From Pseudomonas chlororaphis subsp. aurantiaca (GTDB lineage Bacteria; Pseudomonadota; Gammaproteobacteria; Pseudomonadales; Pseudomonadaceae): a stretch of 64,000 nt of DNA. Made by a program: the position numbers and the translations under genes. Shown here piece after piece: positions 36,485-46,188 of the stretch (positions are counted from its first letter, which is position 1; each line of letters opens with the position of its first letter). The DNA lies in the NCBI RefSeq assembly GCF_013466605.1, contig NZ_CP059162.1, positions 4,340,001-4,404,000 on the forward strand. The letters are read 5' to 3'. The notes below the pieces were generated by a model. The model had not been told where the DNA came from. It saw only the letters and a program-made list of their open reading frames with translations, and ran no database searches.

Positions 36485-37687
36485 TCAGCGCTGCGCGGTC
36501 TTGCCGATGGCGGCGCTGTTGTCGTGGATCAGACGAGCGATCAAGGCATCGGCCTCGCTCAATTGACGGTCGTAGACGTTGGTACTGAACGAAGCCTTTT
36601 GTGGCGGCTGCTGGGCCAGCACCGGGCCGCTCTGGTCGTGCAGGTCGACGTTGACCACCGTCGACAGGCCGACCCGCAACGGGTGCTTGGCCAGCTCTTC
36701 GGCGTTCACGTGGATGCGCACCGGCACCCGCTGCACGATCTTGATCCAGTTGCCGGTGGCGTTCTGCGCCGGCAACAGGGCGAAGGCACTGCCGGTACCG
36801 GCGCCCAGGCTGTCGATGGTGCCGCTGTACTTGACGTCGCTGCCGTAGATATCGGCCTCGATGTCCACCGGCTGGCCGATGCGCATGTCACGCAGCTGGG
36901 TTTCCTTGAAGTTGGCCTCGATCCACAGCTGGTCGAGCGGGATCACCGCCATCAACGCGGTGCCCGGCTGTACCCGCTGGCCCAGTTGCACGGTGCGCTT
37001 GGCGACATAACCGGTCACCGGGGCAATCAGCGTGCTGCGGGCATTGGTCAGGTAGGCCTGGCGCAGTTGCGCGGCGGCCGCCTGCACGTCCGGATGGTTG
37101 GAGACCACGGTGTCGTCCACCAGCGCGTTGGTGGTGTTGAGCTGCTGCTGGGCATTGGCCAGGGCGTTCTGCGCCGAGGTCAGGTCATCGCGGGCGTGGG
37201 ACAGTTCTTCCTGGGAAATCGCCCCGCTGCTGGCGAGGGTCCGGCGACGGTTGAAGTTGTCCTGGGCTTTCTGCACTTCGGCCTTCTGCGCCGCCACCTG
37301 GGCGCGCATGCCGTCGACGTTGCTGTACAGCCCGCGCACCTGGCGCACGGTGCGGGCCAGGTTGGCCTCGGCGCTTTGCAGGCCGACCTCGGCATCGTTG
37401 GGGTCGAAGTTGATCAGCACCTGGCCTTCGTGGACCAGGTCGCCATCGTCGGCGCCGATGCTGACCACCGTGCCGGTGACCAGCGGGGTGATCGCCACCA
37501 CGTTGCCATTCACATAGGCGTCGTCGGTGCCTTCATTCCAGCGTCCGTAGAGTTCATACCAGGCAAAGACCCCCAGTCCGCCCAGGACGATCAGCGCCAC
37601 CAGGCCCAGCAGCATGACCTTGCGCTTGCGTGGGTTGACAGTGTCCGGAGTGTTTTCGGGAGCGTTGTTGGTTTCGGCAGTGGCCAT
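36485..37687 (-). CDS. HlyD/EmrA-family periplasmic adaptor
   Basis: The 400-residue membrane-fusion protein has one N-terminal membrane anchor (about residues 25-45), the lipoyl-like half-motif TDDAYVNGNVVAITPLVTGTV, a coiled-coil hairpin (about 95-205) and a beta-barrel domain. It links the inner-membrane transporter to the outer-membrane channel. Fifteen bases separate it from the upstream OMF gene. Confidence 0.92.
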   Translation of the reverse strand: MATAETNNAPENTPDTVNPRKRKVMLLGLVALIVLGGLGVFAWYELYGRWNEGTDDAYVNGNVVAITPLVTGTVVSIGADDGDLVHEGQVLINFDPNDAEVGLQSAEANLARTVRQVRGLYSNVDGMRAQVAAQKAEVQKAQDNFNRRRTLASSGAISQEELSHARDDLTSAQNALANAQQQLNTTNALVDDTVVSNHPDVQAAAAQLRQAYLTNARSTLIAPVTGYVAKRTVQLGQRVQPGTALMAVIPLDQLWIEANFKETQLRDMRIGQPVDIEADIYGSDVKYSGTIDSLGAGTGSAFALLPAQNATGNWIKIVQRVPVRIHVNAEELAKHPLRVGLSTVVNVDLHDQSGPVLAQQPPQKASFSTNVYDRQLSEADALIARLIHDNSAAIGKTAQR

Positions 37688-37702
37688 GATGAGTACCTTG
37701 AA

Positions 37703-39172
37703 TTATTGATTGCGCGAGGCTGGGGTCGGGGTGGCCGCGGCCAGATTGTCGGTCTGGAAACCACCGCCCAGGGCCTGCATCAGTTGGATCGACAGGTCGA
37801 TCTGCTGGGCATTCAGGGTCGCCAGCTGACGCTGGGCCTGCAGCAATTGCTGCTCGATGCTGAGCACGTCCAGGTAATTGCCGATACCCGAGCCGTAGCG
37901 CTGGACCACGGTGTCGTAGGAGTCCTGGGCGATGTCGGTGGCATGTTGCTGGGCGGCGATCTGCCGACCGATGTCACGCAGTTGGGAGATGGTGTCGCTG
38001 ACATCCCCCAGGGCATTCACCAGGCTCTTGTTGTACTGCGCCACGGCCAGGTCGTAGTCGGCGTCCCGGGCATCCAGGTCGGCGCGCAGGCGGCCACCGT
38101 CGAAGATCGGCAGCGACACGGTCGGGGCGATATTGAAGAAGCGGCTGGCCGATCCGAACATCGCATCCCCCAGCAGCGACTGAGTGCCGGCGACGGCGCT
38201 CAGGTTGAGGTTGGGATAGAAGTTGGTCTTGCCGGCGTCGATGCTCTTGCTCGCCGCCTCGACCCGCCAGCGCGCGGCCACCAGGTCCGGACGGCGGCCC
38301 AGCAGTTCCGCCGGCAGCATCGACGGCAGCGCCACCGCGCTGGCCCGGAGGACTTTCGGCCGGGCTATTCCGTTGCCCCGGTCGGGGCCTTTGCCGAGCA
38401 ATACCGCGAGAGCGATCTTGGCGCTCTGCAGGTTTTTCTCGGCGTCGATCAGCGAGGCTTCGGAGCTGGCCTCCAGGCTTTCGGTCTGCTGGTACTGATA
38501 CTGGCTGTCGATGCCCGAGCTCAGGCGCTTCTGGCTCAGCTCGAGCATCTGCCGGGTGCGCTTGAGGTCTTCAGTGGCCAGGTCATGGACGATATGCGCC
38601 TGGCCCAGATCGCTGTAGGCCCGGGCCACGTCGGCGGCCAGGGTCAGTTGCGCGGCCTGGCGATCGATCTCCGCGGCGCGGGCCTGGCCCAGGGCGGCTT
38701 CCCAGGTATCGCGCTGGCCGCCCCAGAGGTCGAAGGTGTAATTGAAGTTGCCCGTCAGGCTACGCAGGGTGCTGTAGTTGTCGCCCTGCCCGCTCGGGTC
38801 CTGCGAGCGAGACAGGCGCGAGCGGCTGACACCGCCGCTGGCATCCAGGGTCGGCATGCGTGCCGCGTCCGCGGCATAGGCCGCCGCGCTGGCCTGGTGG
38901 GCACGGGCGCTGGCGATCTGCATGTCGGGGCTGTCGTGCAGGGCTTCGCGGATCAGGCCATCGAGCTGTGGATCGCCCAGGCTCTTCCACCAGTCGCTCT
39001 TCGGCCAGGCCGCCGGCGACAGGGTCACGCCACTCAGGGATTGTCCGGCCTTGAGGGATTTGGCATCGAGGCTCACCCCTTCGGTTGTCAGGCCGCTGTA
39101 GTTGGCACAACCGGCCAGGCTCATGGCCAGCAGCACCAGGCTGAAACGGGTACGCAAGGTTTTACTGCTCAT
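37703..39172 (-). CDS. NodT-family outer-membrane efflux lipoprotein
   Basis: The 489-residue TolC-like outer-membrane factor has a lipoprotein signal peptide with lipobox LAGC (cysteine at residue 22). Two repeated outer-membrane efflux domains with long helices follow. It abuts the marR gene directly (39172/39173), which supports one transcript. Confidence 0.92.
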   Translation of the reverse strand: MSSKTLRTRFSLVLLAMSLAGCANYSGLTTEGVSLDAKSLKAGQSLSGVTLSPAAWPKSDWWKSLGDPQLDGLIREALHDSPDMQIASARAHQASAAAYAADAARMPTLDASGGVSRSRLSRSQDPSGQGDNYSTLRSLTGNFNYTFDLWGGQRDTWEAALGQARAAEIDRQAAQLTLAADVARAYSDLGQAHIVHDLATEDLKRTRQMLELSQKRLSSGIDSQYQYQQTESLEASSEASLIDAEKNLQSAKIALAVLLGKGPDRGNGIARPKVLRASAVALPSMLPAELLGRRPDLVAARWRVEAASKSIDAGKTNFYPNLNLSAVAGTQSLLGDAMFGSASRFFNIAPTVSLPIFDGGRLRADLDARDADYDLAVAQYNKSLVNALGDVSDTISQLRDIGRQIAAQQHATDIAQDSYDTVVQRYGSGIGNYLDVLSIEQQLLQAQRQLATLNAQQIDLSIQLMQALGGGFQTDNLAAATPTPASRNQ

Positions 39173-39646
39173 TTACTTATCACCTACCCGCAACACGGTG
39201 ATCGGGTCACCGGCCGCCAGCAAAATTTTCTTGAGGATCTGTTCCAGGGTTTTCAACTCTTCGGGGGTGATGGCGCCGGCCAGTTCGTTCATGGCATTGG
39301 CGCCGATGTGCGGCAGGCAGTCGGTGAGCTTCTGGCCCTCCTCGGTGAGCACCAGGCGCACCTGGCGGCGGTCGTGCTCCGAGCGTTGGCGGGCGAGGAA
39401 GTCCTTCTGCTCCAGGCGATCGAGCATGCGGGTCATGGAACCGCTGTCGAGGGACAGGTGGCGGCACAGCTCGGCCGGAGTGTCGACGCCGAACTGGGCC
39501 ATGATGATCAGCACCTTGAACTGCGCGGCGGTGATGCCGTGGGGTTCCATGTGGGTGTCGATGATCCGGTCCTTGAGCAGGGCGGCGCGGCCCAGCAAGA
39601 GCCCAAGGTGGCAATTGTGGAAATCGTCTGGGGTGAAGTGTTTCAT
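39173..39646 (-). CDS. MarR-family repressor of the efflux operon
   Basis: The 157-residue winged-helix regulator contains PAELCRHLSLDSGSMTRMLDRLEQKDFL (recognition helix) and the wing RSEHDRRQVRLVLTEEG. As the first gene of an efflux operon and 15 bases from a perfect palindrome, it most likely represses its own operon and is released by a pump substrate. The ligand is unknown. Confidence 0.92.
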   Translation of the reverse strand: MKHFTPDDFHNCHLGLLLGRAALLKDRIIDTHMEPHGITAAQFKVLIIMAQFGVDTPAELCRHLSLDSGSMTRMLDRLEQKDFLARQRSEHDRRQVRLVLTEEGQKLTDCLPHIGANAMNELAGAITPEELKTLEQILKKILLAAGDPITVLRVGDK

Positions 39647-39661
39647 CTGACCACCTGTTAG

Positions 39662-39717
39662 CTGCCTAGGCAGCGAAAGTATGTCAAGATGTTACTGCCT
39701 AGGCAGCCAATATCCAA
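39662..39717 (-). promoter_or_regulatory. Promoter and twin MarR operators of the efflux operon
   Basis: The perfect 12-bp palindrome CTGCCTAGGCAG occurs twice, at 39662-39673 and 39695-39706, with centres 33 bp (about three helical turns) apart. On the minus strand a promoter TTGGAT (39712-39717), 17 bases, TAACAT (39689-39694) fits exactly around the second copy, which therefore fills the spacer; the first copy lies in the leader. Both positions suit repression. Confidence 0.75.
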
Positions 39718-39810
39718 ACAATAATTAGCATGCTCGCTATCAAGCTAATTAATGGGAAAGCCTTGGCGTCGAAAATCGGGGGGAGAAATACCGGTTGGAG
39801 GGGTGGCGAA

Positions 39811-39840
39811 AGCCAGTCCCCTGCCAAAAGGGGACTGGCT
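39811..39840. terminator. Hairpin downstream of tamB
   Basis: A perfect 11-bp stem (39811-39821 / 39830-39840) with an 8-nt loop lies 13 bases after the tamB stop. No T run follows on either strand, so it may end or protect the tamB message rather than act as a classical terminator. Confidence 0.55.
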
Positions 39841-39852
39841 TGCCCACGACTA

Positions 39853-42800
39853 TCAGAAGTCGCGTTTGTAGAAGATGTCCAGCGAGCTGGCAACGCCGCT
39901 GGCCGCTTCCAGGTAGACCTTCTTGCTCAGTTTGTAGCGCAGGGCGATGGTGTTGGCCGGTTCGAAGACCCCCACCCCGTACCGCAGGCTGAGGCGCTCG
40001 GAGATATTGCCGCTGGCCACCACGCTGGTGGTGTTGCCGCTGCCCTGGGTGTCGAGCTGGAAGTCTTCTATCCCCAGGTTCTTGGCCAGCCCGCCGGTGA
40101 TGTTCGAGCTGCCCATCAGGCCAAGGCCCAGGGCGGCTTGCGCCAGCATGTTGTTGTCCTCGCCGGTAGTGCTCAAGGGACGCCCGAGTACCAGGTAGGA
40201 CAAGGCCTGCTCCTGGCTCATGGCCGGCTCCGAGAAGATCTGCGTGGTCGGTTGTTCGGCGCTGCCACTGAGGCGGATCCCGGCGATCACGTCATCGGTC
40301 TGGCGGATCGCCTCGATGTCCAGGTACGGCTGGTCGATCGGCCCGGCGAACAGCAGGCGCGCCCGGCGCACGGTCAGGCGCTGGCCGTAGGCGCGGTAGC
40401 GGCCGTCGTTGAGCCACAGTTCGCCACGGGTGTCCATGTTGTCGCCGATGTGCACGTGGCCTTGCAGGTTGGCGGTCAGGCCGAAACCGGTGAAGCTGAG
40501 CTTGTCCTCGCCGACCACCACGTCGATGTCCATCGCCATGGCCATCGGCGCTTTGCCCTCCTCGGTCTGGTGGCCGATGATCACCGTGTCGTCCGACACC
40601 TTGACCGTCGACGGCGGCAATTCGCGAATGGTGATTTCGCCCTTGGGCACCTGGACCTTGCCGGCGATCGCCAGCTTGTCGTCCTTCATCGAGATCTTCA
40701 GGTCCGGCGCCACGTCCAGTACCGCATAGGGCTCGACGGTGACCGGCAACTGCGAGCCTTTCAGGCTCAGGTCCACCACCAGCGCCTGGCCCCAGGCGAT
40801 ATTGCCGTTGAGGCTGCCCTGCCCGGCCTTGCCGGTCTTCCAACCGCCGCTCAACTGCACATTTTCACCGGCGATCAGCGCCTGCAATTGCAGGTCCTGG
40901 AGGCTGATGGGCAATTCGGGACCGGAGACTTCGCCACCGCTGAGCGCCAGGCTGCCGTTGACCTGCGGCGCCAGCAGGCCACCGGAGATGCGCCCGCTGC
41001 CATTGAGGGTGCCGGCGAGCTTCTCGACCATCGGCACGAACGGCCGCGCCACCGCCAGGTCCAGGCCGCTGAGGCGGAACTCGCCGGACAGCGGCTTGTT
41101 TTTCGGCAACGGATTGATCTGCGCCTGCAGCATCAGCTCACCGAGCTTGCCGCCGCTGAACGCCAGCTGCGTGTCGATACGCTTGGGGTTGAGGGTGGTG
41201 TCGATTTTCAGCGTCTGATACGGGAAGTCCAGCCACTGCTGCTTTTCCTTGACCCGCAAGGTGCCGCCGCTGGCGTCCAGCAGGATCCGCCCCTGCGGGC
41301 CGCCAGCCGGTACGTCCAGCTTGATATCGGCATTGAGCCGGCCCTTCCAGGCAAAATCCTTGGGCAGCCACTGCGCGAGGCTGTCGATCGGGAACTGCTT
41401 GAGGTGATAGCGCAACTTGGGCTCGGGCATCAGCCGCTGATCCTCGCCACACAGGCTGGCATCGCCGCTGGCCCAGCAATGGGCGCCGAAATTGAGCTTG
41501 CCGTCGGCCAGGTATTCGAGCTTCGCCGGGGCTTGCAGCCTCCAGTCCTGGCCACCGGTCTGGATATCGCCGCTGGCCAGGCGTCCGCGCCAGTTGCCCT
41601 GGTCCAGCTTGCCGTCCAGGCCCAGCGCCAGCTTGAGCTGCGGCCCTTGCAGGTCCAGTTGCAACTTCTGGCTCTTGATATCGCCCTGGCCGCTGGCCGT
41701 CAGCGTCCCCAGCGAGGTTTCGCCGACCTGGATGCCGGCCCCCTTGAGGTCGATCCGCGCCCGTTGCGCGCTGTCCAGGTTGGCATCGAGCTTGAGGCTC
41801 TGCAGGCGATTGTCGGCGAACACCAGTTGCTGGCCTTGCAGGTCAAGCTTGCCCTGCGGCGCCTTCAAGGTACCTGCCACATCGAGGCGGCCGTTGAGCT
41901 GGCCACGCAGCTCGGGCCACAGCTGGCCGAGGCGTGGCAGCTTGATATCGAGCTGCCCGGCCAGGCGTTGTTGCAGGCGGCCGGAACCGTTGATGCGGTT
42001 GTCGCCCAGGCGGATGTCCAGGGCGTTCAGGTTCCACTGCTCGCCAGCGCCATCGGCCTTGGCCTGCAGCACCACGGGCTGGCCGCGCAACTTGCCCTTG
42101 AGGTCGAGGTCGGCGTTGAGCTTGAGTTGCTCGTTCTTCATTTCGCCCTGGCTGCGCAGCGGTCCAGCTAACGTACCCGGCAGTTCGGCAACCCAGTACG
42201 CCGGGTTGATCGCCGACAGGTCCAGGGCGGTATCCCAGGCGATGCCGTCGGCGAATTGCAGGTTCAGGTGGCCTTCGGCCTTGCCCTGGCCGGCCGTCAG
42301 CTTGAACTGGGGCAGGAAGATTTTCGTCAGGTCGCCGCTGAACGGGCTGCTGAGGCTGAACGCCCCCGCCGGGCCATCGAGGTCGCCCTTGAAGTTGCCC
42401 AGGTAGTTGCCATCGCGGTAGGCGACTTCCGCATTGAAACGACGCACCGCCACCGCGGGTTCTTCGATCAGCGGGTACAGGCGATGCCAGGGAAAATCCA
42501 GCCAGTCGAGCTTGGCTTCGGCGTTCAGGCCCTGGCTCCAGTCCAGCTGGCCGGTCAGCTTGAGGTTTTGCTTGTCGTTGGCGGTCAGGTCCAGCGCGGC
42601 GATCTGCGCGCCCTTGGCGTCGACCTTGCCTTGCAGCGCCAGTGCCACCGGCCCCTGCTCGGCCGGCAAGGTGGCCTTGCCCAGCAGTCGGTAACCCGCC
42701 TTGAGATTGCCTTTGCCGGTCAGTTCCAGCTGATTGAGCATCAGGGTATCGGGCAGATCGGCGCTGGCCTTGAAGCCATCGGCGGTGATCCGCACCTCGG

Positions 42801-43527
42801 CCGGCAGGTTCTCCGCCAACGGTTGCAGCTCACCGCTCAACCGGCCTTGCAGATAACCGCTGCTGTCGGCCGCAAGCTTGAGGGTCTTCAACAGGTCGCC
42901 ATCGACCTTCAGTGCCAGCGCCCAGGGTTCGCTGCCGGGCGCCGGCAGGGTCAGGGTAGCGGTGGCGCTCAGTGGCCAGTCGCCGCTGGGCGACAACAAA
43001 CCCGAGAGATTGAGGCTGAGGTCGTCGCGTCGCAGGCTCACCGAGTCGATCTGCAAGCCCTTGGCCGTCCACTGCGCCGCCAGTTGCAGGCCCTTGAGTT
43101 CCTCGGCGCCATTGAACTGCAGGCTGCCGACCCGCACCTGACCCAGCTCGATAGCCAGGGGCAGTTGCAGATCCGGCAGGCTGATCGGGCCGCTGCTTTC
43201 TTCTTCCGCACCCGGCGGGAACTGCAGGCTGACCTGCTCCACGTCCAGTTGCTCGATGCACAGGGTCATGCGCATCAGGCACGCCGGCGACCAGGCGAAT
43301 TTCAGAGCCTGGAGTTCGACCCGGCTGCTGTCCTGTTGCCACAACAGGTGATCGGCGCTCCACTGTCCGCCCAGGCGGCCGGCGAAGTTCTCCACCGTCA
43401 AACCCGGCACCAGGCCCAGGGCCCAGCGACTGCCGGCCTGGGTGCCGAGCATCGAAGCCAGCGCCAGTACCAGCCCCGCCACCAGCACCAGCAGCGCCAG
43501 CGCCGCGATCTTCAAACCACGTTTCAC
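39853..43527 (-). CDS. tamB: Translocation and assembly module protein TamB
   Basis: TamB is a long periplasmic bridge anchored in the inner membrane that works with TamA in outer-membrane assembly and lipid transport. The 1224-residue protein has an N-terminal anchor (residues 8-30), a very long repetitive beta-rich central region and the C-terminal DUF490 domain (about the last 350 residues), ending in an aromatic residue (FYKRDF). The start overlaps the tamA stop by 4 bases. Confidence 0.94.
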   Translation of the reverse strand: MKRGLKIAALALLVLVAGLVLALASMLGTQAGSRWALGLVPGLTVENFAGRLGGQWSADHLLWQQDSSRVELQALKFAWSPACLMRMTLCIEQLDVEQVSLQFPPGAEEESSGPISLPDLQLPLAIELGQVRVGSLQFNGAEELKGLQLAAQWTAKGLQIDSVSLRRDDLSLNLSGLLSPSGDWPLSATATLTLPAPGSEPWALALKVDGDLLKTLKLAADSSGYLQGRLSGELQPLAENLPAEVRITADGFKASADLPDTLMLNQLELTGKGNLKAGYRLLGKATLPAEQGPVALALQGKVDAKGAQIAALDLTANDKQNLKLTGQLDWSQGLNAEAKLDWLDFPWHRLYPLIEEPAVAVRRFNAEVAYRDGNYLGNFKGDLDGPAGAFSLSSPFSGDLTKIFLPQFKLTAGQGKAEGHLNLQFADGIAWDTALDLSAINPAYWVAELPGTLAGPLRSQGEMKNEQLKLNADLDLKGKLRGQPVVLQAKADGAGEQWNLNALDIRLGDNRINGSGRLQQRLAGQLDIKLPRLGQLWPELRGQLNGRLDVAGTLKAPQGKLDLQGQQLVFADNRLQSLKLDANLDSAQRARIDLKGAGIQVGETSLGTLTASGQGDIKSQKLQLDLQGPQLKLALGLDGKLDQGNWRGRLASGDIQTGGQDWRLQAPAKLEYLADGKLNFGAHCWASGDASLCGEDQRLMPEPKLRYHLKQFPIDSLAQWLPKDFAWKGRLNADIKLDVPAGGPQGRILLDASGGTLRVKEKQQWLDFPYQTLKIDTTLNPKRIDTQLAFSGGKLGELMLQAQINPLPKNKPLSGEFRLSGLDLAVARPFVPMVEKLAGTLNGSGRISGGLLAPQVNGSLALSGGEVSGPELPISLQDLQLQALIAGENVQLSGGWKTGKAGQGSLNGNIAWGQALVVDLSLKGSQLPVTVEPYAVLDVAPDLKISMKDDKLAIAGKVQVPKGEITIRELPPSTVKVSDDTVIIGHQTEEGKAPMAMAMDIDVVVGEDKLSFTGFGLTANLQGHVHIGDNMDTRGELWLNDGRYRAYGQRLTVRRARLLFAGPIDQPYLDIEAIRQTDDVIAGIRLSGSAEQPTTQIFSEPAMSQEQALSYLVLGRPLSTTGEDNNMLAQAALGLGLMGSSNITGGLAKNLGIEDFQLDTQGSGNTTSVVASGNISERLSLRYGVGVFEPANTIALRYKLSKKVYLEAASGVASSLDIFYKRDF

Positions 43528-45251
43528 AGCTCTGGCCCCATGGAAAAGTGCAAGCGAATGCCACCGTCGTCGTCCAGCGCACGGGCCAGGTCGAGGCGGA
43601 TCGGCCCCACCGGGGATATCCAGCGCACACCGACGCCAACCCCGGTCTTGAGGTTCGGCAGTTCAAGCTTGTCAAAGGAGTTGCCCTGGTCGACAAAGGT
43701 CGCCAGGCGCCATTTTTCCGCGATGGAGTACTGGTACTCGACGCTGCCGGCCACCATGTAGCGCCCGCCGATCCGGTCGCCGTCGGAGTTCTCCGGCGAC
43801 AGGCTCTGGTAATCGTAACCACGCACGCTCTGATCGCCACCGGCGAAAAAGCGCAGCGATGGCGGGACCTTCTTGTAACCGTTGGTGGCGCTGCCACCGA
43901 ACTGCACCCGGCCAAGAAACCGGTGGTTGTCCCACACCGTGGTCAGGCCCTTGAGCAGCACGGTGCCATATAACAGGTTGGTGTCCGAGCCCAGCCCTTC
44001 CTTGGCCACCTTGCTGTCGAATTGCAGGCGATAGCCGTTGTGCGGGTCGATGCGGTTATCGCTGCGCAGGTAGGAATAACTGATGCCGGGCATCAACAGG
44101 GTACTCAGGCCCGAGTCGTCGCCAAGGCGGTATTCCTCGCGCTGCCACTTCAGCGAGATGACCCGCTGCCAGCCGCTGGGCAACTTGCTGTGCCACTCGG
44201 GGCCGAGGGTGAGCAGTTTGCTCAGGGTATCGGTATTGGAGATTTCTTCGTTCTGGTAGCCGCCGGCAAAACGCAGCTTGTCGGTCAGCGGCGGGTCCAG
44301 CGGTATGTCGTAGAACAGGCCGACGTTCTGCCGCGGCGCGGAGACTTCCGCCTCCCAGCCATAGCTGTGGCCTTGGGCGTTGACCCAGTGCCGGGTCCAG
44401 TTGGCCTTGGCCCGCGGCCCGACATCGGTGGAAAACCCCAGGCCCAGGCCCATGGTGCGCGGCTTGCGGGTTTCCAGCTGGACCGCCACCGGAATCACCT
44501 CGGCGGCGGCCGCGGTCGGCGCCGCGTCGACCCGCACGCCTTCGAAGTAACCGCTCGATTGCAGCGCCTGGTTGAGTTCGGCGATCAGTTCGGAATCGTA
44601 GGGAGTGCCGGCCTTGAACGGCACCATGCGTTGCAGCAGGTCTTCGTCGAACGGCGTATCGCCGGCGAAACTGACCTTGCCCAGGGCGTAGCGCGGACCG
44701 CTTTCGTACACCAGTTCGATATCCGCCACCCCGGCCTGGGGGTCCACGGCCAGCTTCTGCCGGGTGAAACGCCCGCTGAAAAAGCCGTAGCGCGACGCCT
44801 GGTTCTGGATCAGGCGCTTGGCGTCTTCGTAATGACCGTGATTGAGGACCGCGCCGCTTTTCAGCTGATCGCTTTTGGGCACACGAAAGCCCTTGAGGGA
44901 GGCCGCCGGGCCGTCGACCCGGATGGTGACGTTGCGCAGGTGCACCGGCTCGCCAGGATCGATGTTCAGCACCAAACGCGGCTTTTCGCCGCCTTTGACT
45001 TCGCTGCTGATCTGCGGCTGGTAGTAGCCCAGGGCCTGGGCGGCCTTGCGGGCCTGCTCCTCGGCACCACGACTGAAACGCAGCAGCGCCTCCTCGTCGC
45101 GATCGCCAACCCCGCCAATGTAGCCCTCCACATTGGCCTTGAGTTCATCGTTGGAGGGTTTGACCCTGACGTCCAATTCGCTTTGCGCCAGTGCCGCACA
45201 GCTTGTGAACAGCAGCAACAAGCCGCTGGTGAATCTTCCTGAAAACTTCAT
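43524..45251 (-). CDS. tamA: Translocation and assembly module outer-membrane protein TamA
   Basis: The 575-residue Omp85-family protein has a signal peptide (residues 1-23), three POTRA domains (about 25-265) and a 16-strand barrel. The family's RGYDYQSLSPEN (lid-lock motif RGY/F) is present near residue 478, and the C-terminus reads HFSMGPEL as in E. coli TamA. I chose the ATG at 45251 (MKFSGRF); the frame extends 15 codons further but without a signal-peptide-like start. Confidence 0.94.
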   Translation of the reverse strand: MKFSGRFTSGLLLLFTSCAALAQSELDVRVKPSNDELKANVEGYIGGVGDRDEEALLRFSRGAEEQARKAAQALGYYQPQISSEVKGGEKPRLVLNIDPGEPVHLRNVTIRVDGPAASLKGFRVPKSDQLKSGAVLNHGHYEDAKRLIQNQASRYGFFSGRFTRQKLAVDPQAGVADIELVYESGPRYALGKVSFAGDTPFDEDLLQRMVPFKAGTPYDSELIAELNQALQSSGYFEGVRVDAAPTAAAAEVIPVAVQLETRKPRTMGLGLGFSTDVGPRAKANWTRHWVNAQGHSYGWEAEVSAPRQNVGLFYDIPLDPPLTDKLRFAGGYQNEEISNTDTLSKLLTLGPEWHSKLPSGWQRVISLKWQREEYRLGDDSGLSTLLMPGISYSYLRSDNRIDPHNGYRLQFDSKVAKEGLGSDTNLLYGTVLLKGLTTVWDNHRFLGRVQFGGSATNGYKKVPPSLRFFAGGDQSVRGYDYQSLSPENSDGDRIGGRYMVAGSVEYQYSIAEKWRLATFVDQGNSFDKLELPNLKTGVGVGVRWISPVGPIRLDLARALDDDGGIRLHFSMGPEL

Positions 45252-45314
45252 AGGCGCGAATGCTATCACGAGCTGGGAGCCCGATAGAGCGCACAAATGT
45301 GAGGAAAGTTCTGT

Positions 45315-45965
45315 TCAGCCGGCCGCGTTCTGCAGAACCTGCGGGTTGGCGTGAAAGAAAACGTGCTCACGGATCGGACCGACGGCGATCTCGCCAATCT
45401 CTTCGTAACCCTGGCGCTCATAGAACGCCAGGTAACGTGGGTTGCCGGTGTCCAGCACCACGCCCTGGGAATGCTCGTCCACCGCGCACCAGTTGTGCAC
45501 CGCCTGCAGCAACTGCTCACCGAAGTGCTTGCCCTGGAACTGCGGGTGGACGCCCAGCAATGGCAGGACGTGCACCGAATCGCTGGGCAGGCAGCCCAGC
45601 ACCGCCGCGTGATAGTCCAGGTAACGCCGGGTGCAGCGGAAACCGGTGCTGAGCACCATGCGCAGACGCCAGGCCCAGCTCTCGGTAATGCCCAGGCGAC
45701 GCTGGGGGGGCGCGATCAGGGCGATGCCGATCAGCCGGTCGTTGACCAGCAGGCCGATGGCTGGCAGGTCCTGAAGAAAGTGCTGCTTGACCAGCTCACG
45801 CACCGTGGCCCGCACCCGCTGCTCGTAACCCGGGCGTTCGGACTCGAACAGATAAGCGAAGGTCCGCTCATGGCGATAAGCCTGGTACAGCAGGGAACGG
45901 GCTTCGCGGGCATAGCCGCTGTCGAGCATATGAATGTCGGCGATGGCAGTCGAGGTTTCAGGCAT
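45315..45965 (-). CDS. GNAT-family N-acetyltransferase
   Basis: This is a 216-residue acetyltransferase of unknown substrate. The acetyl-CoA motif LPLLGVHPQFQGKHFGEQLL and the late motif DTGNPRYLAFYERQGYEEIGE are clear. I prefer the ATG at 45965 (MPETSTAIADIH), which has a G-rich ribosome site and starts the conserved fold; an upstream ATG at 46049 would add 28 low-complexity residues. It is divergent from xthA. Confidence 0.8.
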   Translation of the reverse strand: MPETSTAIADIHMLDSGYAREARSLLYQAYRHERTFAYLFESERPGYEQRVRATVRELVKQHFLQDLPAIGLLVNDRLIGIALIAPPQRRLGITESWAWRLRMVLSTGFRCTRRYLDYHAAVLGCLPSDSVHVLPLLGVHPQFQGKHFGEQLLQAVHNWCAVDEHSQGVVLDTGNPRYLAFYERQGYEEIGEIAVGPIREHVFFHANPQVLQNAAG

Positions 45966-46188
45966 GGCGATGGGTCTCCCCCCTGGGGCCGGCTTGAAGT
46001 GGCCGCGCTGAGTGGCGGCAAACGTGTGCCCGTTCTTGGTGTGCTTCATAGCTACGAGCCTTCCAGGCCCGCGATCGTTCCACTACGCTGCGCTGCTCAT
46101 GGACCTTAGCAGCGCAGCCGCCCCGCCGCCACGCTGGCCGCCGCGCGACTTGTCGGCTAGCATCGCAGTTTTGCCAGGACTGCCGACC

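Noticed and set aside
36524..39661. Plus-strand ORF of 1045 codons across the efflux operon
   Set aside because: It is a shadow of three well-identified minus-strand genes (adaptor, outer-membrane factor, MarR). It has no ribosome site and an unlikely composition.
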